The translations under genes were made by a program, and so were the position numbers. A stretch of 64,000 bases of DNA from Adiantum capillus-veneris (Eukaryota > Streptophyta > Polypodiopsida > Polypodiales > Pteridaceae): positions 47,993,928-48,057,927 of the forward strand of contig CM043959.1 of the NCBI GenBank assembly GCA_014529385.2, in the 5' to 3' direction. Below, piece by piece: positions 22,591-34,454 of this stretch. Position 1 is the first letter of the stretch; every line of letters begins with the position of its first letter. The notes under the pieces are model-generated. The model had not been told where the DNA came from, did no database searches, and saw only the letters and a list, made by a program, of their open reading frames with translations.

Positions 22591-23222
22591 TGATGGCAAA
22601 AAGACCAAGGAATCAGCCTAATAGCTTCAACGTGAAAGAGGCACAACAACAAGTACCACTAGCCATGCAAGAGATGTCAATTACATAGTCTAATGGTAGC
22701 CACCAATGTGCATCTTCCATTAACCTGTTCCCTTCAGTACAAGTCATGGAAAGCAATTTTGAAGACACAACCACCTATTACACAGAGGGTATCAAGAAAT
22801 GCATGCTCAAAAACATAAAAAAAGCTCACTTATGAAAAACGACCCAAACAAATTTGGGTACCAAAAAGGACACACGCCCAAGTCAACCCAAAGCACCCTC
22901 TAAACAAAAAATATGGATACCTGAAGCAACTTTAAGAGTTGAGGGAACTTCATTTGGATACCGAAAGACCAACAACAATGCTCACCTCCACAAATACATC
23001 CAAGTACAATCAATTAAAAACAATTTTGGGTACCTAAGCATCCCATTACTGCTCAAAGATTGACAAATTAGATGCAGATTTTGAAATTGCAAAGTTCTCT
23101 CCATCCATTTACAACCACAAAGATACCACATCAATTGCCAAAGTCAGAACCCACTATAATAGTGTGGCGTCCCAAACCTCAAACCCAAACCCGAGCCAAA
23201 GAGGGGAAAAATCCTTCAACAA
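22591..23222 (+). pseudogene. Decayed coding region with W-x-P-K repeats
   Basis: Fragments in shifting frames carry a recurring motif: QIWVPK, KIWIPE and IVWRPK, plus frameshifted versions between them. The same motif array occurs in frame downstream of the integrase at 62,329-63,130, which suggests this is the matching part of a related large Ty3 element in opposite orientation. Several stops (for example near 22,688) and frameshifts show that it is dead. Confidence 0.5.
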
Positions 23223-26195
23223 TTCATTGAGTTGTAGAACTACACTACGTACTACGTGGTGCGTGCTCTATACCACATGAACATGTAAACCTTATCGTCG
23301 AATTCCCTTAAGAACTTTGATTAAGACCCACCTCTCAGAAAACATTAATTTTTTCATGCATTGATTGAAAATGCATACATAGGGCCATTTAGACGGCCTT
23401 GCATAAGGCAATGCTTTGATGCCCATTCACAACATAGACTTGGCAATACACTATTGTTCAGGAGAACTCCGACTAGGAGCGTTGGGGGGGGGGGAGGCAT
23501 ACTATATACGGACCTGTTGAACAAATGAAAACAAGGGCATTATTTTGTTGCTTTTGATGTTATAATTTGTGTTTGGTTTCACACCTTTAAAAAATTTTGA
23601 GTTTTTTAATGCGATTGAGAATAGAGGTATATCAAGAATAAGGGACGAATGCCAAAAATGAGCCCTTAGATGTGTGTAAATATGTATATAATAGTGTTTT
23701 CTGCTAAGAGTAATAATGAAAAGCCATCAAAAATCAACAAATAAAGACTTTTATTTGGAAGTCAAACTTTCCTAATTTTCTAGCCATTTGTTTGAAATCT
23801 TTTAATCAAGATTCCTGATTTTGTCTATTTTTGTTGTTTTTATTGGGTTTTTAGCCATAAAAGCTAAAAAAAGGAAAAAATTTAAAAGAAAAGAAAAATA
23901 TAGGTACAAAGATTCCATGACGAGATAAGAACTTTCAAAAGTTAATTTGGGGCAAGAATGATCAACTTATGACCAAATTCAAATAAGCTACAAAAACCGT
24001 TTTTTAAGCTGTTCGAAGGCTTGGTTTGGAGAATTGGATGGTGGATTTTGGCCATACGGTGATTTTTTTAAAAGATTTTTTTGACTCGTTGGTCATCATA
24101 CATAGGATATAGGTCTAGTTGTGAAGTTTTGTTGGGCGGGTAGTGTTTCGAGAGCCAGAGATATGTATACTTAGCCTTTTTGTCCAAACCTTCATTTGTA
24201 CATTTTGTGAGTGAGAGAAAGAGAGAGAGCTAGTTTTTGTATGAACTTTGAGTGCACCCTATGACCTTTATAGCTTGTTGCTCTTCACCAGACATGAGAG
24301 GTAAGATCTACACACCTTAGACGGCCTTCTCATATTGATGCATGTCAGAATGGGTGCGTAATCATGATGGTGAAACCTCGACCCCACAAAACACACATGA
24401 ATGCACAATTGGCTCATGGGCAATCTAAATCACATGAAAAACCACAAGGGGGCTAGCGAGGCTTGCAAGAGCACAATCCTAACCCCAAAATCCTAAAATG
24501 GGCACATAACATCTCTGCACAGAGAAAATCACATTTTTTTCCCTGTTGCATGTTTGACCCTAAAATTGTTATATGGCTCACTGACTATAGTACTAACAAC
24601 TTTTGTAAAGTCCCATCTCAAAGTGATCACTTTACAAAGCTTGGATGACAACTTGGTCCTTTGGGGGGGGGGGGGGGAGCAAAAGCGTCAAAATGGTCAG
24701 GGGTAATGCAATCTGGCCATTGAATTACACCAAAATGGACACAGAGTATCTTAACATTAACGAGAAGAACTCTAGAAACCTGCATTGTGAAAAGGAATGG
24801 CAGTGGGTTTCTTTCGAGTGGTGGAGCTTCGGAAAAAATTCTATATGCAGCTCGTTGAGCTTCAAGAAATACAACCATCACCTTGCATAGGGTTAAAGGG
24901 AGTATATGAGCATGTCTAAATTTTTCCATGCTTGATAAAAAATTTGTTTTGTGTGAAGAAGGAAAAAATTGCATGTTTTCCCCCTTCCCTCTACATCTTT
25001 GGTTAAAGTGAACCTTAGAGATTTCAACCATGTTCACACTATTAAAAAACCATATGAAAAAGTTCATATGAAAAAGTTCCCACTTCCCACAAGTCAAATT
25101 TTTCACAGTGGTTCAAATTGAGATGCAAAGTGATCAACAGTCTTAACTTATCATGTGGAACAAGCCAACCAAGTTTCACACAATTCAGAGATCACATGTG
25201 ACATTCGACATCTCAAGGGAAAATTCATATTCCCCCCCCCCCCCCCCCCCCCCCCTCTTTTGTCAATTTGATACCAACTTGGGTTTTAAAGTTACCCACG
25301 TGTTAAGCTCAGTGAATAAACCCTACTCAAGAGATTTGACAGTCATTGAGGAGTTACTCCTCTTGCACTTGAATTTTCACTTGGTCAATAGCTTGAAAAT
25401 GGCCTACTTCTTGCCCAGCATATCAAAATTGTTTTACAAGTGGATTAATAGTCTTTACACATTCTGAGTTTGAGCAACAACAAAAGTCAAGTGTGAGAAT
25501 TTGGAAAAAAAATCATGTTTTTCTCCCACAAAACATAACGAGAAAACCATCAGAGATTTTGACCTCATACCCATGTTGGCACAAGTCCCTAGATCAATTC
25601 TATGTGGTCAAAAGTGGAAAACTTCACATTTATGGTGCACAAGACCCAATAAGCCCAAAATAGATGTCAAAAAACTGTGTTTTAGCCAATTCTCGCACCA
25701 AGATTTCATCAAATTTGGACCTAAGCCTATATTTGTAGTATAAAGTAAGGCCATCGGGTCACAGTCCCTAGATCACATATCAAGAAAAAAAATTAATTTT
25801 TTCTTGATTTTGCATGACACAGGTTTCTTTTCAAGTTATGTAAATTCTACATGGTTCATATAAGTGTTTTAATTAAGAATAACAACCGGCAAGTCAAATA
25901 GATGCTTAGGAATAGGAAAATATCAAGTTTAGCTCTGACAATTCTTTGAATTGCGGTAAATGTTTACATGAGCTATAAAGCGTTGTTAGCAGCAAGTTAA
26001 CATGGACACCATTTTTCGGAGTTCTCTTTTAACATTTATTATTTTGATAAATTGGGAATATTGTAACTCCTATTTTCTCAGATAACCTTTGTAATTAATG
26101 AGCCGGGGCTACAAGCTTCCAGGTTGTATCAACCAATCATTTCCCAACTTTGATAGAACTCCAGATTATTAGTTTTGACCACCCAAAAACCTTGG
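23223..26195. other. AT-rich non-coding stretch with long homopolymers
   Basis: No coding motif recognised on either strand. It contains an 11-G run (23,484-23,494), a 15-G run (24,663-24,677) and a 25-C run (25,232-25,256). It lies between the W-x-P-K remnant and the promoter region of the plus-strand element, so it may hold an LTR of a large element, but no LTR borders could be fixed. Confidence 0.45.
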
Positions 26196-26201
26196 CTAAG
26201 G

Positions 26202-26209
26202 TATAAAAG
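26202..26209 (+). promoter_or_regulatory. Candidate TATA box of a plus-strand retroelement
   Basis: TATAAAAG about 2.7 kb upstream of a gag-type start (MNLRSG at 28,906). Together with a possible primer site starting TGGCGTCGTCG near 26,391 it suggests that a 5' LTR ends around 26,340-26,390. The primer tRNA is not identified. Confidence 0.35.
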
Positions 26210-27423
26210 CCATTTTTTATAAGTTTTGGATAAGAAATACACAGCGTGAGCTAACGACGCTCACTTCTCTCCTTCTTGCGCTTCCTAATCCCTCTCCGGT
26301 TGTCACATTACAATTGTATTTGTTGCATTGCAACAACAGGTAAGAGCTCTATGCATTGACGTAAGCCATTCACAATATTTCGTAGCTTTTGGCGTCGTCG
26401 ATCCGTAGCCTAATTTCATTATAACTAGGAATTTACACTTTTAAATCAAAAACTAAGCATAGGCGGGGTATTGGGGCATCATTTCTAACCATTTAAATGC
26501 ATTCCGGGTCGAAAATGACTAGGTCAAAAATCCATTGCTGTTAATAATCGCGATAATGGAACTTGACCTAAAGTGGGGTTTGAAACCATAGGCATGCATG
26601 CTTAGGTCTTATAAACTTGTCCTAGAAGTTTCATTACGTTTGGATGTCATTTGATGCTGTAACAGATGTGAAATGCTTGTTGATGAGCGATTGGCTTTTG
26701 GTGATTTTAGTCACTTGAGTGTAGCTTGAGTTAGATGTGAGTTGTTAGTTGTTTTCCGAGAGATTGACAACTTCTTTTAGCCTCTATGCACTAGTCGAGT
26801 AAGCTTCGTCCCATGGTTTGACAAATTAATTGTGGTTCTCGTTAATACTGCAATAAGATAGGATGGTGAAGTTAGACATGCGTCCCACATTTGGTGCCGC
26901 TTCCGGAGATCAAATAGACTTAAACTACGAAAAACACGAGCGTCTTGTGTAGTTCTTCTTTAACTTCCTCTAGGTTCACCTAGAGTTCAAAACTTTCTTT
27001 TAGAAATCTCATAGCTTAAGATTGTCGTCTTTTGCTGTGTAGAGGTAGCTTGGAGGTAATCGTACTTGTCGAGTTCCTTTAGGATTGTAGGATTATAGAT
27101 TTAAATTAGGATTTGGAGAATGATTGGTAGATGAAACAAGTCTTAAGATCAAGGCTCTGAAAAACATAAAAAAGCACAAGAAAACGAGTGTTTGTGGACA
27201 CTTTCCACAACCCCATTGCATGAAAATCTAGGAGTAGGGTAAGTAGGATCCGAGGTGGAATTCAGAACATTGCTCTCTCTGAAAGAATCAAGTGTGAGTT
27301 GTTATTGGAAGTTGCAGAATTTTAGGTCTACGACTAGAAATAGCTCAAAAAGACTCAAATCCACTCATTCCGACTGGAGAATAAGCATAAGAGTTGTCTG
27401 AACCAGTTGATAAACTCAAAGAC

Positions 27424-27588
27424 ACTTCGAGGTAAAAATTTCAAGAGTTGATCAAAACTCAAATTATTTACTTTTTCTTGACATTTTAAGCCAAATTAAG
27501 TTTTGACTTCGAGGTAAAAATTTCAAGAGTTGGTCAAAACTCAAATTATTTACTTTTTCTTGACATTTTATGCCAAATTAAGTTTTGA
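27424..27588. repeat. 82-bp tandem duplication
   Basis: Two adjacent copies starting ACTTCGAGGTAAAAATTTC at 27,424 and 27,506, with only about two base differences, so it is recent. Confidence 0.9.
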
Positions 27589-27668
27589 CTTGATTCACAG
27601 GCTTAAAATAGCTCATATAAAGACTGTCTTTGAGAAAATTGCAAAAAAGTGCTCATTTTAAGCCTAAA

Positions 27669-28498
27669 GTTAATAATCACGATTATTAACTTTTTGCTCT
27701 AAATTGGCCAAGGTTCATACCATTGTCTCATTGCATGTGTACAAACAAATTTTGTAAAGGCTTAGGAGATTTGGATCACTAAACTGGCAACAAACTGGGT
27801 AAAAACTAAAGTTTGTACTCACTTTTTGAATCTTGAGTATAAATTGGAAAGAAAATTATCCAAACTTGTTGAAATTTGATTCATAGGCTTATGTTGATGT
27901 AATAAACATGTGTACATGCTCAGTTGACCAAAAATTTGTCAGAAGTAAATAATCACGATTATTTACATCTGCCCAATTTTTTAACTTTTTTGACCAAGTT
28001 AGCATACCACTAGTTTCACCATGTTGTAATAAGCCCACAAATTTTTTTTTGGTAAAACTTGCACCACTGGGGTGAAATTTGTGACTAAAATTGCAAAGTT
28101 AGTCTGCGGACAGATAATTGATGACCATTTGACAAAAAATTATCCAAACTTGTTGAAAATTGGCTAGTGACCTTAACTTAAGGTGTTTGTCAAAATTGGG
28201 GCAAAAACTTACAAAAATATAGCTAGAGTAAATAATCGCGATTATTTATATTTGCGTTAAAACTTGATGATTTTGAAAATTTGAGTATAACACAAGGTCA
28301 AGCACATTAGGTAGATCTCACAAATCAATTTTGGTGAGATTTGGATTCCAAAAGTGAGACTTAAGCCAGATTCTTGAAATCACAGTCTGCGGAGACCAAA
28401 CAGTCGATAAACTTGATCAGATTTTGTCCAAACTTATTGAAACTTTTCCAGGGACTAATAAGTTGTATACTTACCAGTAAATAATCGCGATTACTTAC
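27669..28498. repeat. Palindrome array I (four 22-bp palindromes)
   Basis: GTTAATAATC-AC-GATTATTAAC at 27,669; GTAAATAATC-AC-GATTATTTAC at 27,945; GTAAATAATC-GC-GATTATTTAT at 28,228; GTAAATAATC-GC-GATTACTTAC at 28,477. The 10-bp arms are perfect or off by one base, with a 2-bp centre that is GC or AC. Spacing is close to 280 bp except for the last interval (249). Confidence 0.88.
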
Positions 28499-28905
28499 TT
28501 CTGCTATCCAGAGACATCTTTTTTGGCTTTTGAACTTATACAGTGATAGACCAACATAATATAAAGCCAAAGGGCAATTTTGGGTTCAATCAGATCAAAA
28601 GTGATACATGTACACTCAGTTTACAGGCTGCAAATTAGACCTTTGATTTTTTCTAAACTCAAATTTGAAAGTCAAATTTTGACTCTCATACCTCGATTTG
28701 AAGTGATACACAAAGATCAATCACGAGAATAGCAAAAACTCTACTATCTTTATAGAAGAATAGCTAACTTGATCAAATTTGTACAAGAATCAGGTTCGAG
28801 ATGAGGAATCAGTGGCTTGACAGAAAGTTGTAATTGAATCAGGTAGAAATTGATGGCAAGTCAATCCAAAGAATGAGTACTTTATTCAGGGCTTTATAAG
28901 TCTAT

Positions 28906-29304
28906 ATGAACCTTAGATCTGGTTGTGTACTAGGAAATCAGGACATACTCGAAGAAACCTCCAGTAGAGTAAGTACTGAAGAAAGCGCGAATCAAGGCAA
29001 TTCCTTGCACACAATTCCCGAAGAAGTCTCAGACACTTTTTCATATTTAACATCCGAAATGTCTTCTTACTCGACTCACTCAAAAACTGGAACAACAATG
29101 CGCTATAAGCATATACTATCTTTTTACAAGACTAACCGTCATGGAGCCCAGGTTTACTTGGACCCTAACGAGGAGTATGCTATTCGCATTGATGACCATG
29201 ATATTGAGTTCGAAGAAGAGGTTAGGGTAAACAAACAAGGAAAAATGTACATGGATCGAAACAAAACTCAGTATTTACAAGTCAAAAACAAAACCCTAAT
29301 GTGA
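28906..29304 (+). CDS. Retroelement ORF beginning MNLRSG, unknown function
   Basis: 132 codons. The MNLRSG start resembles the M-x-x-R-S-G start of gag polyproteins in some plant Ty3 (Athila/Tat) elements; that is recall, not a search. The rest is Ser/Thr/Glu-rich, then a more structured end (YLDPNEEYAIRIDDHD). The next ORF (29,346) is in another frame, so both are probably parts of one broken protein. Confidence 0.45.
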   Translation: MNLRSGCVLGNQDILEETSSRVSTEESANQGNSLHTIPEEVSDTFSYLTSEMSSYSTHSKTGTTMRYKHILSFYKTNRHGAQVYLDPNEEYAIRIDDHDIEFEEEVRVNKQGKMYMDRNKTQYLQVKNKTLM

Positions 29305-29345
29305 TAGACAAATGAGGGTTAGAAGTAAACACCATAATCCCGGAC

Positions 29346-29855
29346 ATGTCAGCAAAAGAAGGACCACCAACTTTAGAATTCGAGGGATACGATCAAATAG
29401 ACTTGAAGCCTTTGAAACGGCTTATTACGGATAATCCTAGGATCAGAGTCTATTGTTGGAAAGATAGAAACATAAAAGATCTTTTGTGGACTTCTCATGC
29501 CAAACCAGGACAATTAACGACCATGAAGATCATCTATATCTTCAAGATCAAAGATAAGGAATCAGCAGACCTACCAACCTACCTGTTTAAAGATTGTTAT
29601 AACAACAACTTTGTTATGATAACTCCTGAGGAGGTAGAAAAAACCAAATACCAAGGGTATTCCATACTGGATTGGATATTGGGGCAAGGACCAAAAACAA
29701 TTCCAAGGGATGAACACAGTGAGAGATCATCAGAGAGTAATGTGAAGAAACTAGAAAACACCTCACCACATAGAAAACCGGGTGACACTAAGGCTAGTAC
29801 AGGGCTATATGAGTCACTATTTCCAACACACTCGTTTGAAGGACTCATGACATGA
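29346..29855 (+). CDS. Unrecognised retroelement ORF between the MNLRSG ORF and gag core
   Basis: 169 codons; acidic and polar, with an ordered-looking middle (IRVYCWKDRNIKDLLW, IYIFKIKDKESADLPTY). No family recognised. Its position just before the gag core suggests a gag-associated N-terminal region. Confidence 0.4.
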   Translation: MSAKEGPPTLEFEGYDQIDLKPLKRLITDNPRIRVYCWKDRNIKDLLWTSHAKPGQLTTMKIIYIFKIKDKESADLPTYLFKDCYNNNFVMITPEEVEKTKYQGYSILDWILGQGPKTIPRDEHSERSSESNVKKLENTSPHRKPGDTKASTGLYESLFPTHSFEGLMT

Positions 29856-29859
29856 TTAA

Positions 29860-31127
29860 CTCCTAGAAGACCTGGAGTTGAACCAAACAGATGCGTCAGA
29901 CCAACTAATTTTTAGAAATGGGTCAGAGTGCTAAGAGCAGAGCGTATATTTGATTTCCTACTCAATTCAAGGGGTTTGGAATGACATTAGAAGGAAAAGC
30001 ATTGGCATGGTTCCAAAACATTACACCAAGGTAAATCGTGGACTTGAACACATTAGCTCAAGGATTTGTAGCTGCTTGTTCCAAAATGGGGATCAAACAT
30101 AATACAGTAACTCAAATCTACGGCTTTAAACAGAAACACGGTGAGTTTGTTAGGGATTGTGCAACTCAAATGAAACAATACATTGCCAGATGCCTAGAGA
30201 TGGAGATACCTGCAGAAGAAGGACTTCTATGTTTGTTTCTGGAGGGATTGCTAACAAAGAACTTCATGCTATACTCTATAGTAAAAAGCATACAACCCTA
30301 GAAGCGTGTGTTTTTGATGCTATTGACTTAGGAGACAATTGTGAGATCTTCAACGAAGAAGATGTCCCTAAGGATAAGCAAAGCGAGAAAACATCATCCA
30401 CAAAACCAGCACAAGTGGGAACGGTTGCTGCAGCACCACTCTTAGCCATAGAAGATATGCTAAAAAGGATGAACGACATGATGAACAACATGCAAAAAGA
30501 ACCTATGAGAGGACCAGGACAGGGGATACATCCACAGGGACAACCAATTAGGCCACAAAAATGGTGTGCAATCAAGGGTAAATGGACCAACCATGAGATC
30601 CATGAGTGCTACTTCATACCAAAGTATGATGGGATTGTTCAGTACGTGCCCATGAGGCCACAAGGACAACCCATGTATAGATATCAGTCTAATATGGCCC
30701 AAGCTCAAAGACCACCGACCAACACGAGGAGACCGGGAGTTGAACCAAACAGACGCGTCAGACCAGCTGATTTTCAGAAATGGGTCAGAAAATACAGTGG
30801 ATCAGAGGATCCATATGACCACTTAGCAAGCTTTAAACAAGTGCTAAGATCAGAGTATATATTTGATTTCCATACTCAATTCGAGGGTTTTGGAATGACA
30901 TTAGAAGGAAAAGCATTGACATGGTTCCAAAACATTCCACCAAGGTCAATCATGGACTTGAACACATTAGCTCAAGGATTTGTAGCTGCTTGTTCCAAAA
31001 TGGGGATCAAACATAATATGGCAGCTCAAATCTATAACTTTAAATAGAAACATGGTGAGTCTGTTAGGAACTGGTGCAACTCGAATGAAATAATACATTG
31101 CCAGATGCCCAGAACTGAAGATACCTA
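29860..31127 (+). pseudogene. Ty3 gag core, internally duplicated, with zinc-knuckle-like region
   Basis: Gag core blocks (FEGFGMTLEGKALTWFQNIP, AQGFVAACSKMGIKHN) appear twice, in about 29,870-30,215 and again in about 30,730-31,127. Between the copies lie a linker and a knuckle-like KWCAIKGKWTNHEIHEC that lacks one Cys. The order core-knuckle-core is abnormal and implies a duplication of about 0.86-0.91 kb. Copy 1 has lost about 50 bp; both have frameshifts or stops. The element ends abruptly at about 31,127 against sequence of the opposite strand. Confidence 0.75.
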
Positions 31128-32705
31128 GCGTTCTTTAGTGCTTCGATTTGTTGCTTTAACTGCAAGGATTTTGCTGCTGCTCTAGATGCTTCATTTTTGT
31201 TGTCTTCTAACTCCAACTCCCTTAGGTTGTAAAGAGCCCTTTGACATTGGAACTACAGTTTGATCTTCTCTAAGTCAGTGTCAATTTCAAATGACTTAAC
31301 TATCTTCGCTCCTTCTTCCATTGCCGCTTGTGTGCGTGTCGATCTTGGCCAATGCTGGTCTTTTCGGCTTTGATCCGATTGCTCAGCCACCTCAGCTCTC
31401 TTTTCTTTTGTTTCAAATCTTTTAAGGCATCAAAGGTTGTGGGAGGCTTTGTTTGTGACTCTGTTTCTTGATCCGTTTTTTGTTCCGCCTGCTTTCCTTT
31501 GGCCCCTTGCTCCAACAGTCGACATGTGTCTTCTTTGATTCTTCTTTCTACCTCTACTCCATCTTTTGCTTAAGCTCATTGTGAATGCGCTGTTGCATGG
31601 CGCTGGCAATTTCCCATTTTTCCTCAGATTCCTACCTCTTCTGTTGCTTAATCCTTTTCAAAGCCTCTATTTGCCTGTGTATCAGTGGAGCATTCTCGAC
31701 TTCATCGTCTTCTTTCTCATCATCCGCTTCTATTTCTTGGGTTTGATGCTGATCTTTCTTTTGTTGGAGGAGCTTTTCCATCAACGGCTGAGCCTCTTCC
31801 ATTGTCCTCCTGGCATGAGTAATGGGGATAGCTTCTGCCAAATGTGAAACCTTTTTCTTCAACCGGGTATATCCTAGTGTGTATGGGCTATCCTGCTCCT
31901 CCTCCGAAGATTGGTACTGAGAGGGAGTATCTCTTGGGTGGGACCCATCTTCCTGAATACTCCAAGCATTTGACTCGGTCCTCTCACTGTCAAAATCCTT
32001 TAGCGGTGCACTTTGCCTTGTCTGTTTGACTACTGGGTTCGGCCTTGTAGAAGGTCGTACCACTAGTCTTACAGCTCTTTTGGATCTGTGGATTAGATCT
32101 ATCTGCGCTTCGGCAGATGGTAGATTGTCGATCATTCCCAGTGCTTGATAGGCTATACATGTGAGCATTGGTCCCCCGTTCATCAAAGATTTACTTCTTT
32201 GACTGCCCTTCAGGTTTGCGTCCACAATATTGTCAAGAAGATAGTTGCCAAAGTCACAACCGACCACCCTGCCTTCAGCCAAGCCCATCACCATTACCAC
32301 TGCCATTTGCAACAAAGGTTCGGTATATCTAGGCGGCTTCTGCACCTTGAAATGTTGTGATATAAGGCGCAATGGCACTTCAGTTTCTCAGTAGATCAGG
32401 TCTTGAGACGTCATCTTGTGGCCTCGTTGCTTAAAAAAGGCTTTATCATTGTCTATTGCCTTCATTTTGTGCAATAGATTGTGCGTCCCCTGCGGCAGGT
32501 GGAGGGCTTCATTTAAATTTTTCCTTTGTAATTTTTACCTTGACGACTGTCCCATCCTTGTCTGTAAAAGTTGCTTCCACATTGTATTGAATTGAACTTA
32601 TGAGCTCATGAGCTGGTCCTAAGTCCGTTCCCCAAGGAGGCAATCGTAAGAAGTTGTCGAGTTGTAGGCACCTCACCCTACTTGAACTTCTGGTTTTTGG
32701 TGCAA
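31128..32705 (-). pseudogene. Homologue of the 59,515-56,259 protein (large element C), truncated
   Basis: From about 32,705 downward the minus frame encodes AHELISSIQYNVEATFTDKD and VVKVKITKEKFK, matching the N-terminal region of the protein at 58,304-59,515 (VYELATSIQ, EVQITPQL). After stops (in the ITKEKFK region and after SQDLIY) comes an open part (32,378-31,632) with MLTCIAYQALGM, matching ILTRIAYEAIGA of the other copy, then a charged coiled-coil-like part ending at 31,300. It is cut at about 31,128. Confidence 0.65.
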
Positions 32706-32892
32706 TTCTAGCAAGTGAAAATAGGTTTTAGCCATTGATCAAAATTGTCGAAAAGTGTAAACTTGACCATAAAATGAAAAAGTGAGCTTAACTTTGTAAA
32801 AACTTCTCCAAATTTGACCAAATTTCACCAGTGTACCTAGGATTACTATAGGCACAAGACTGTAATGTAATAGATGGATTTTGGCAAAAAGG

Positions 32893-33879
32893 AACATGGA
32901 TCATGATCCATGTTGGGATGCATTTTGAAAAACCAATCATAGGAGTTTGTTCCTGGGCATAAGGAGATGCTATTGAGCAATTTTCTCTGGATTTAAGGCT
33001 AAAGGTACATGGATCGCGATCCATGTTGGGAAATATTTTAAAAATCTGATGATACTATCTGGTAGGGTTCATCTTGATTATGACTTGGTCCAAAAATTTG
33101 GGATTTGGATCAATGGTTTGACACTTGGGCTGAATTTTGAAAATCATGTACAGATTTAGAGATTTTGCCTTTTTGAAGTGGATTTTGGGATTCAAATGTC
33201 TTGAAACTCCATGGCTTTGCTTTCTTGATCATACTCAATCAGATGGAATGGGTTCTGCTTATATTGGAAAAAACGGTACATGGATCGCGATCCATGTTGG
33301 ACAGAATTTTGATACAATTCTTGTACACATTTGTTCCTATAGGTTTTCCTAGTACACTTGTGAAATTTTTTCAACTTTGGACATGTTTTTACATAGTTGG
33401 CCCCATTTTTTAGTTTATGGGCATGTTTTTTTCCTTTTGACCAAATCTGTTTCTTGCAACCATTTTGGACTCATGTTTTGCCTAAAATCTCTCCTTGCTC
33501 TAATTTCTGATGAGTCAGGTCTATAGTTCATAGCTTTGCTTGGTTTCTTGGAAAATTCCCCCAGACATTGAATTCTTTTGAGAAGACAAACTGCAAGTTT
33601 CACCATTTTGCAAGTAAACTTTTGCTTGGTTTTGATCTTACCACCATTCTTAGGTTACATTTGCTTGTTGATAGGCTTCGAGGAGAGTGTGAAGTTTCCC
33701 AAATAACTTTAGCAGTAATTTGACCAAAAGACCATTTACAAACTAAAAGTATCAATCCAGGTGGGTTTGATAATCTTTAGAGCACTTTTTGTATATCCGT
33801 ACTATTTGTATATTGTCCAACTAGTGAGCCACTTTTATCCTGATTTTGGAATAAAGGAACATGGATCGTGATCCATGTT
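32893..33879. repeat. Palindrome array II (four 20-22 bp palindromes)
   Basis: AACATGGATCA plus its reverse complement at 32,893-32,914; ACATGGATCG plus its reverse complement at 33,007-33,026 and 33,278-33,297; AACATGGATC-GT-GATCCATGTT at 33,858-33,879. Distances are 114, 271 and 580 bp. Sequence after the first and last palindromes is clearly related (TTGGGATGMATTTTGAAAAA), so these are diverged tandem units. Confidence 0.9.
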
Positions 33880-33929
33880 GGGATGAATTTTGAAAAACCA
33901 GTCATAGGAGTTTGTTCTTGATCCTCTAT

Positions 33930-34438
33930 TGTTGCTCATGTAGAAGTGGAATTGGAGCTGATCTCTTTAGATAACTAATTCCAGTGTTAGAAGTTTTACA
34001 GCCACTAGTGGTGTGTTAGTTCAAACAGTAAACTGGACAAGGAAACAGAAACTAAACTGGAATACATTTACTGGAATGAGAACCAGACTGAAGTACTGAG
34101 AATGATATTCAGATTCAGAATCAGAATCACATTCACATTCAGAGGGAATGAGTACAAAGTATGTATGACTAGAATATACTGCTCTACTGTATTTGGGATT
34201 ATAGATAAAAAGATTACAATGAAGATAATGTAGCTCAAGAACAACTTAGGACTAAGGATTATGAATCAAAATCTTAACAGAAGTACAGCCGACAAATGAC
34301 TCAATTCATGCCCGTAACTTATGTCAACCCGATTACAATGTAATGGGTCCTATTTATATGCTTTGGGAATTACTATGGTAACTGTTGTGGTGATTACTGA
34401 TTGCTCCACTGTGCGTCACTCAGGAGTTGGTTCCCACA
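33930..34438 (-). repeat. Candidate 3' LTR (about 0.5 kb) of a minus-strand element
   Basis: Minus-strand start TGTGGGAACC is preceded by a purine-rich tract (AAAGGAGGGAAGGATG, about 34,466-34,481) and followed by TATAAATA at 34,351-34,358. Homology between array II units breaks off at about 33,920, in keeping with an insertion border there. No target duplication seen, so the borders are tentative. Confidence 0.4.
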
Positions 34439-34454
34439 CAGTGAGACTGTCCAG

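Larger units (their letters stand above)
26390..28905 (+). other. Long non-coding leader carrying palindrome array I
   Basis: About 2.5 kb without coding features, upstream of the gag-type ORFs. It holds palindromes with arms GTWAATAATC at 27,669, 27,945, 28,228 and 28,477, a weak version (core ATCGCGAT) at about 26,541, and an 82-bp tandem duplication at 27,424-27,588. Successive distances are 276, 283 and 249 bp, with weak similarity between units. Confidence 0.6.

Noticed and set aside
24627-25106. 159-codon minus-strand frame
   Set aside because: Includes the translated homopolymer (PPPPP) and no recognisable domain; no neighbouring support.
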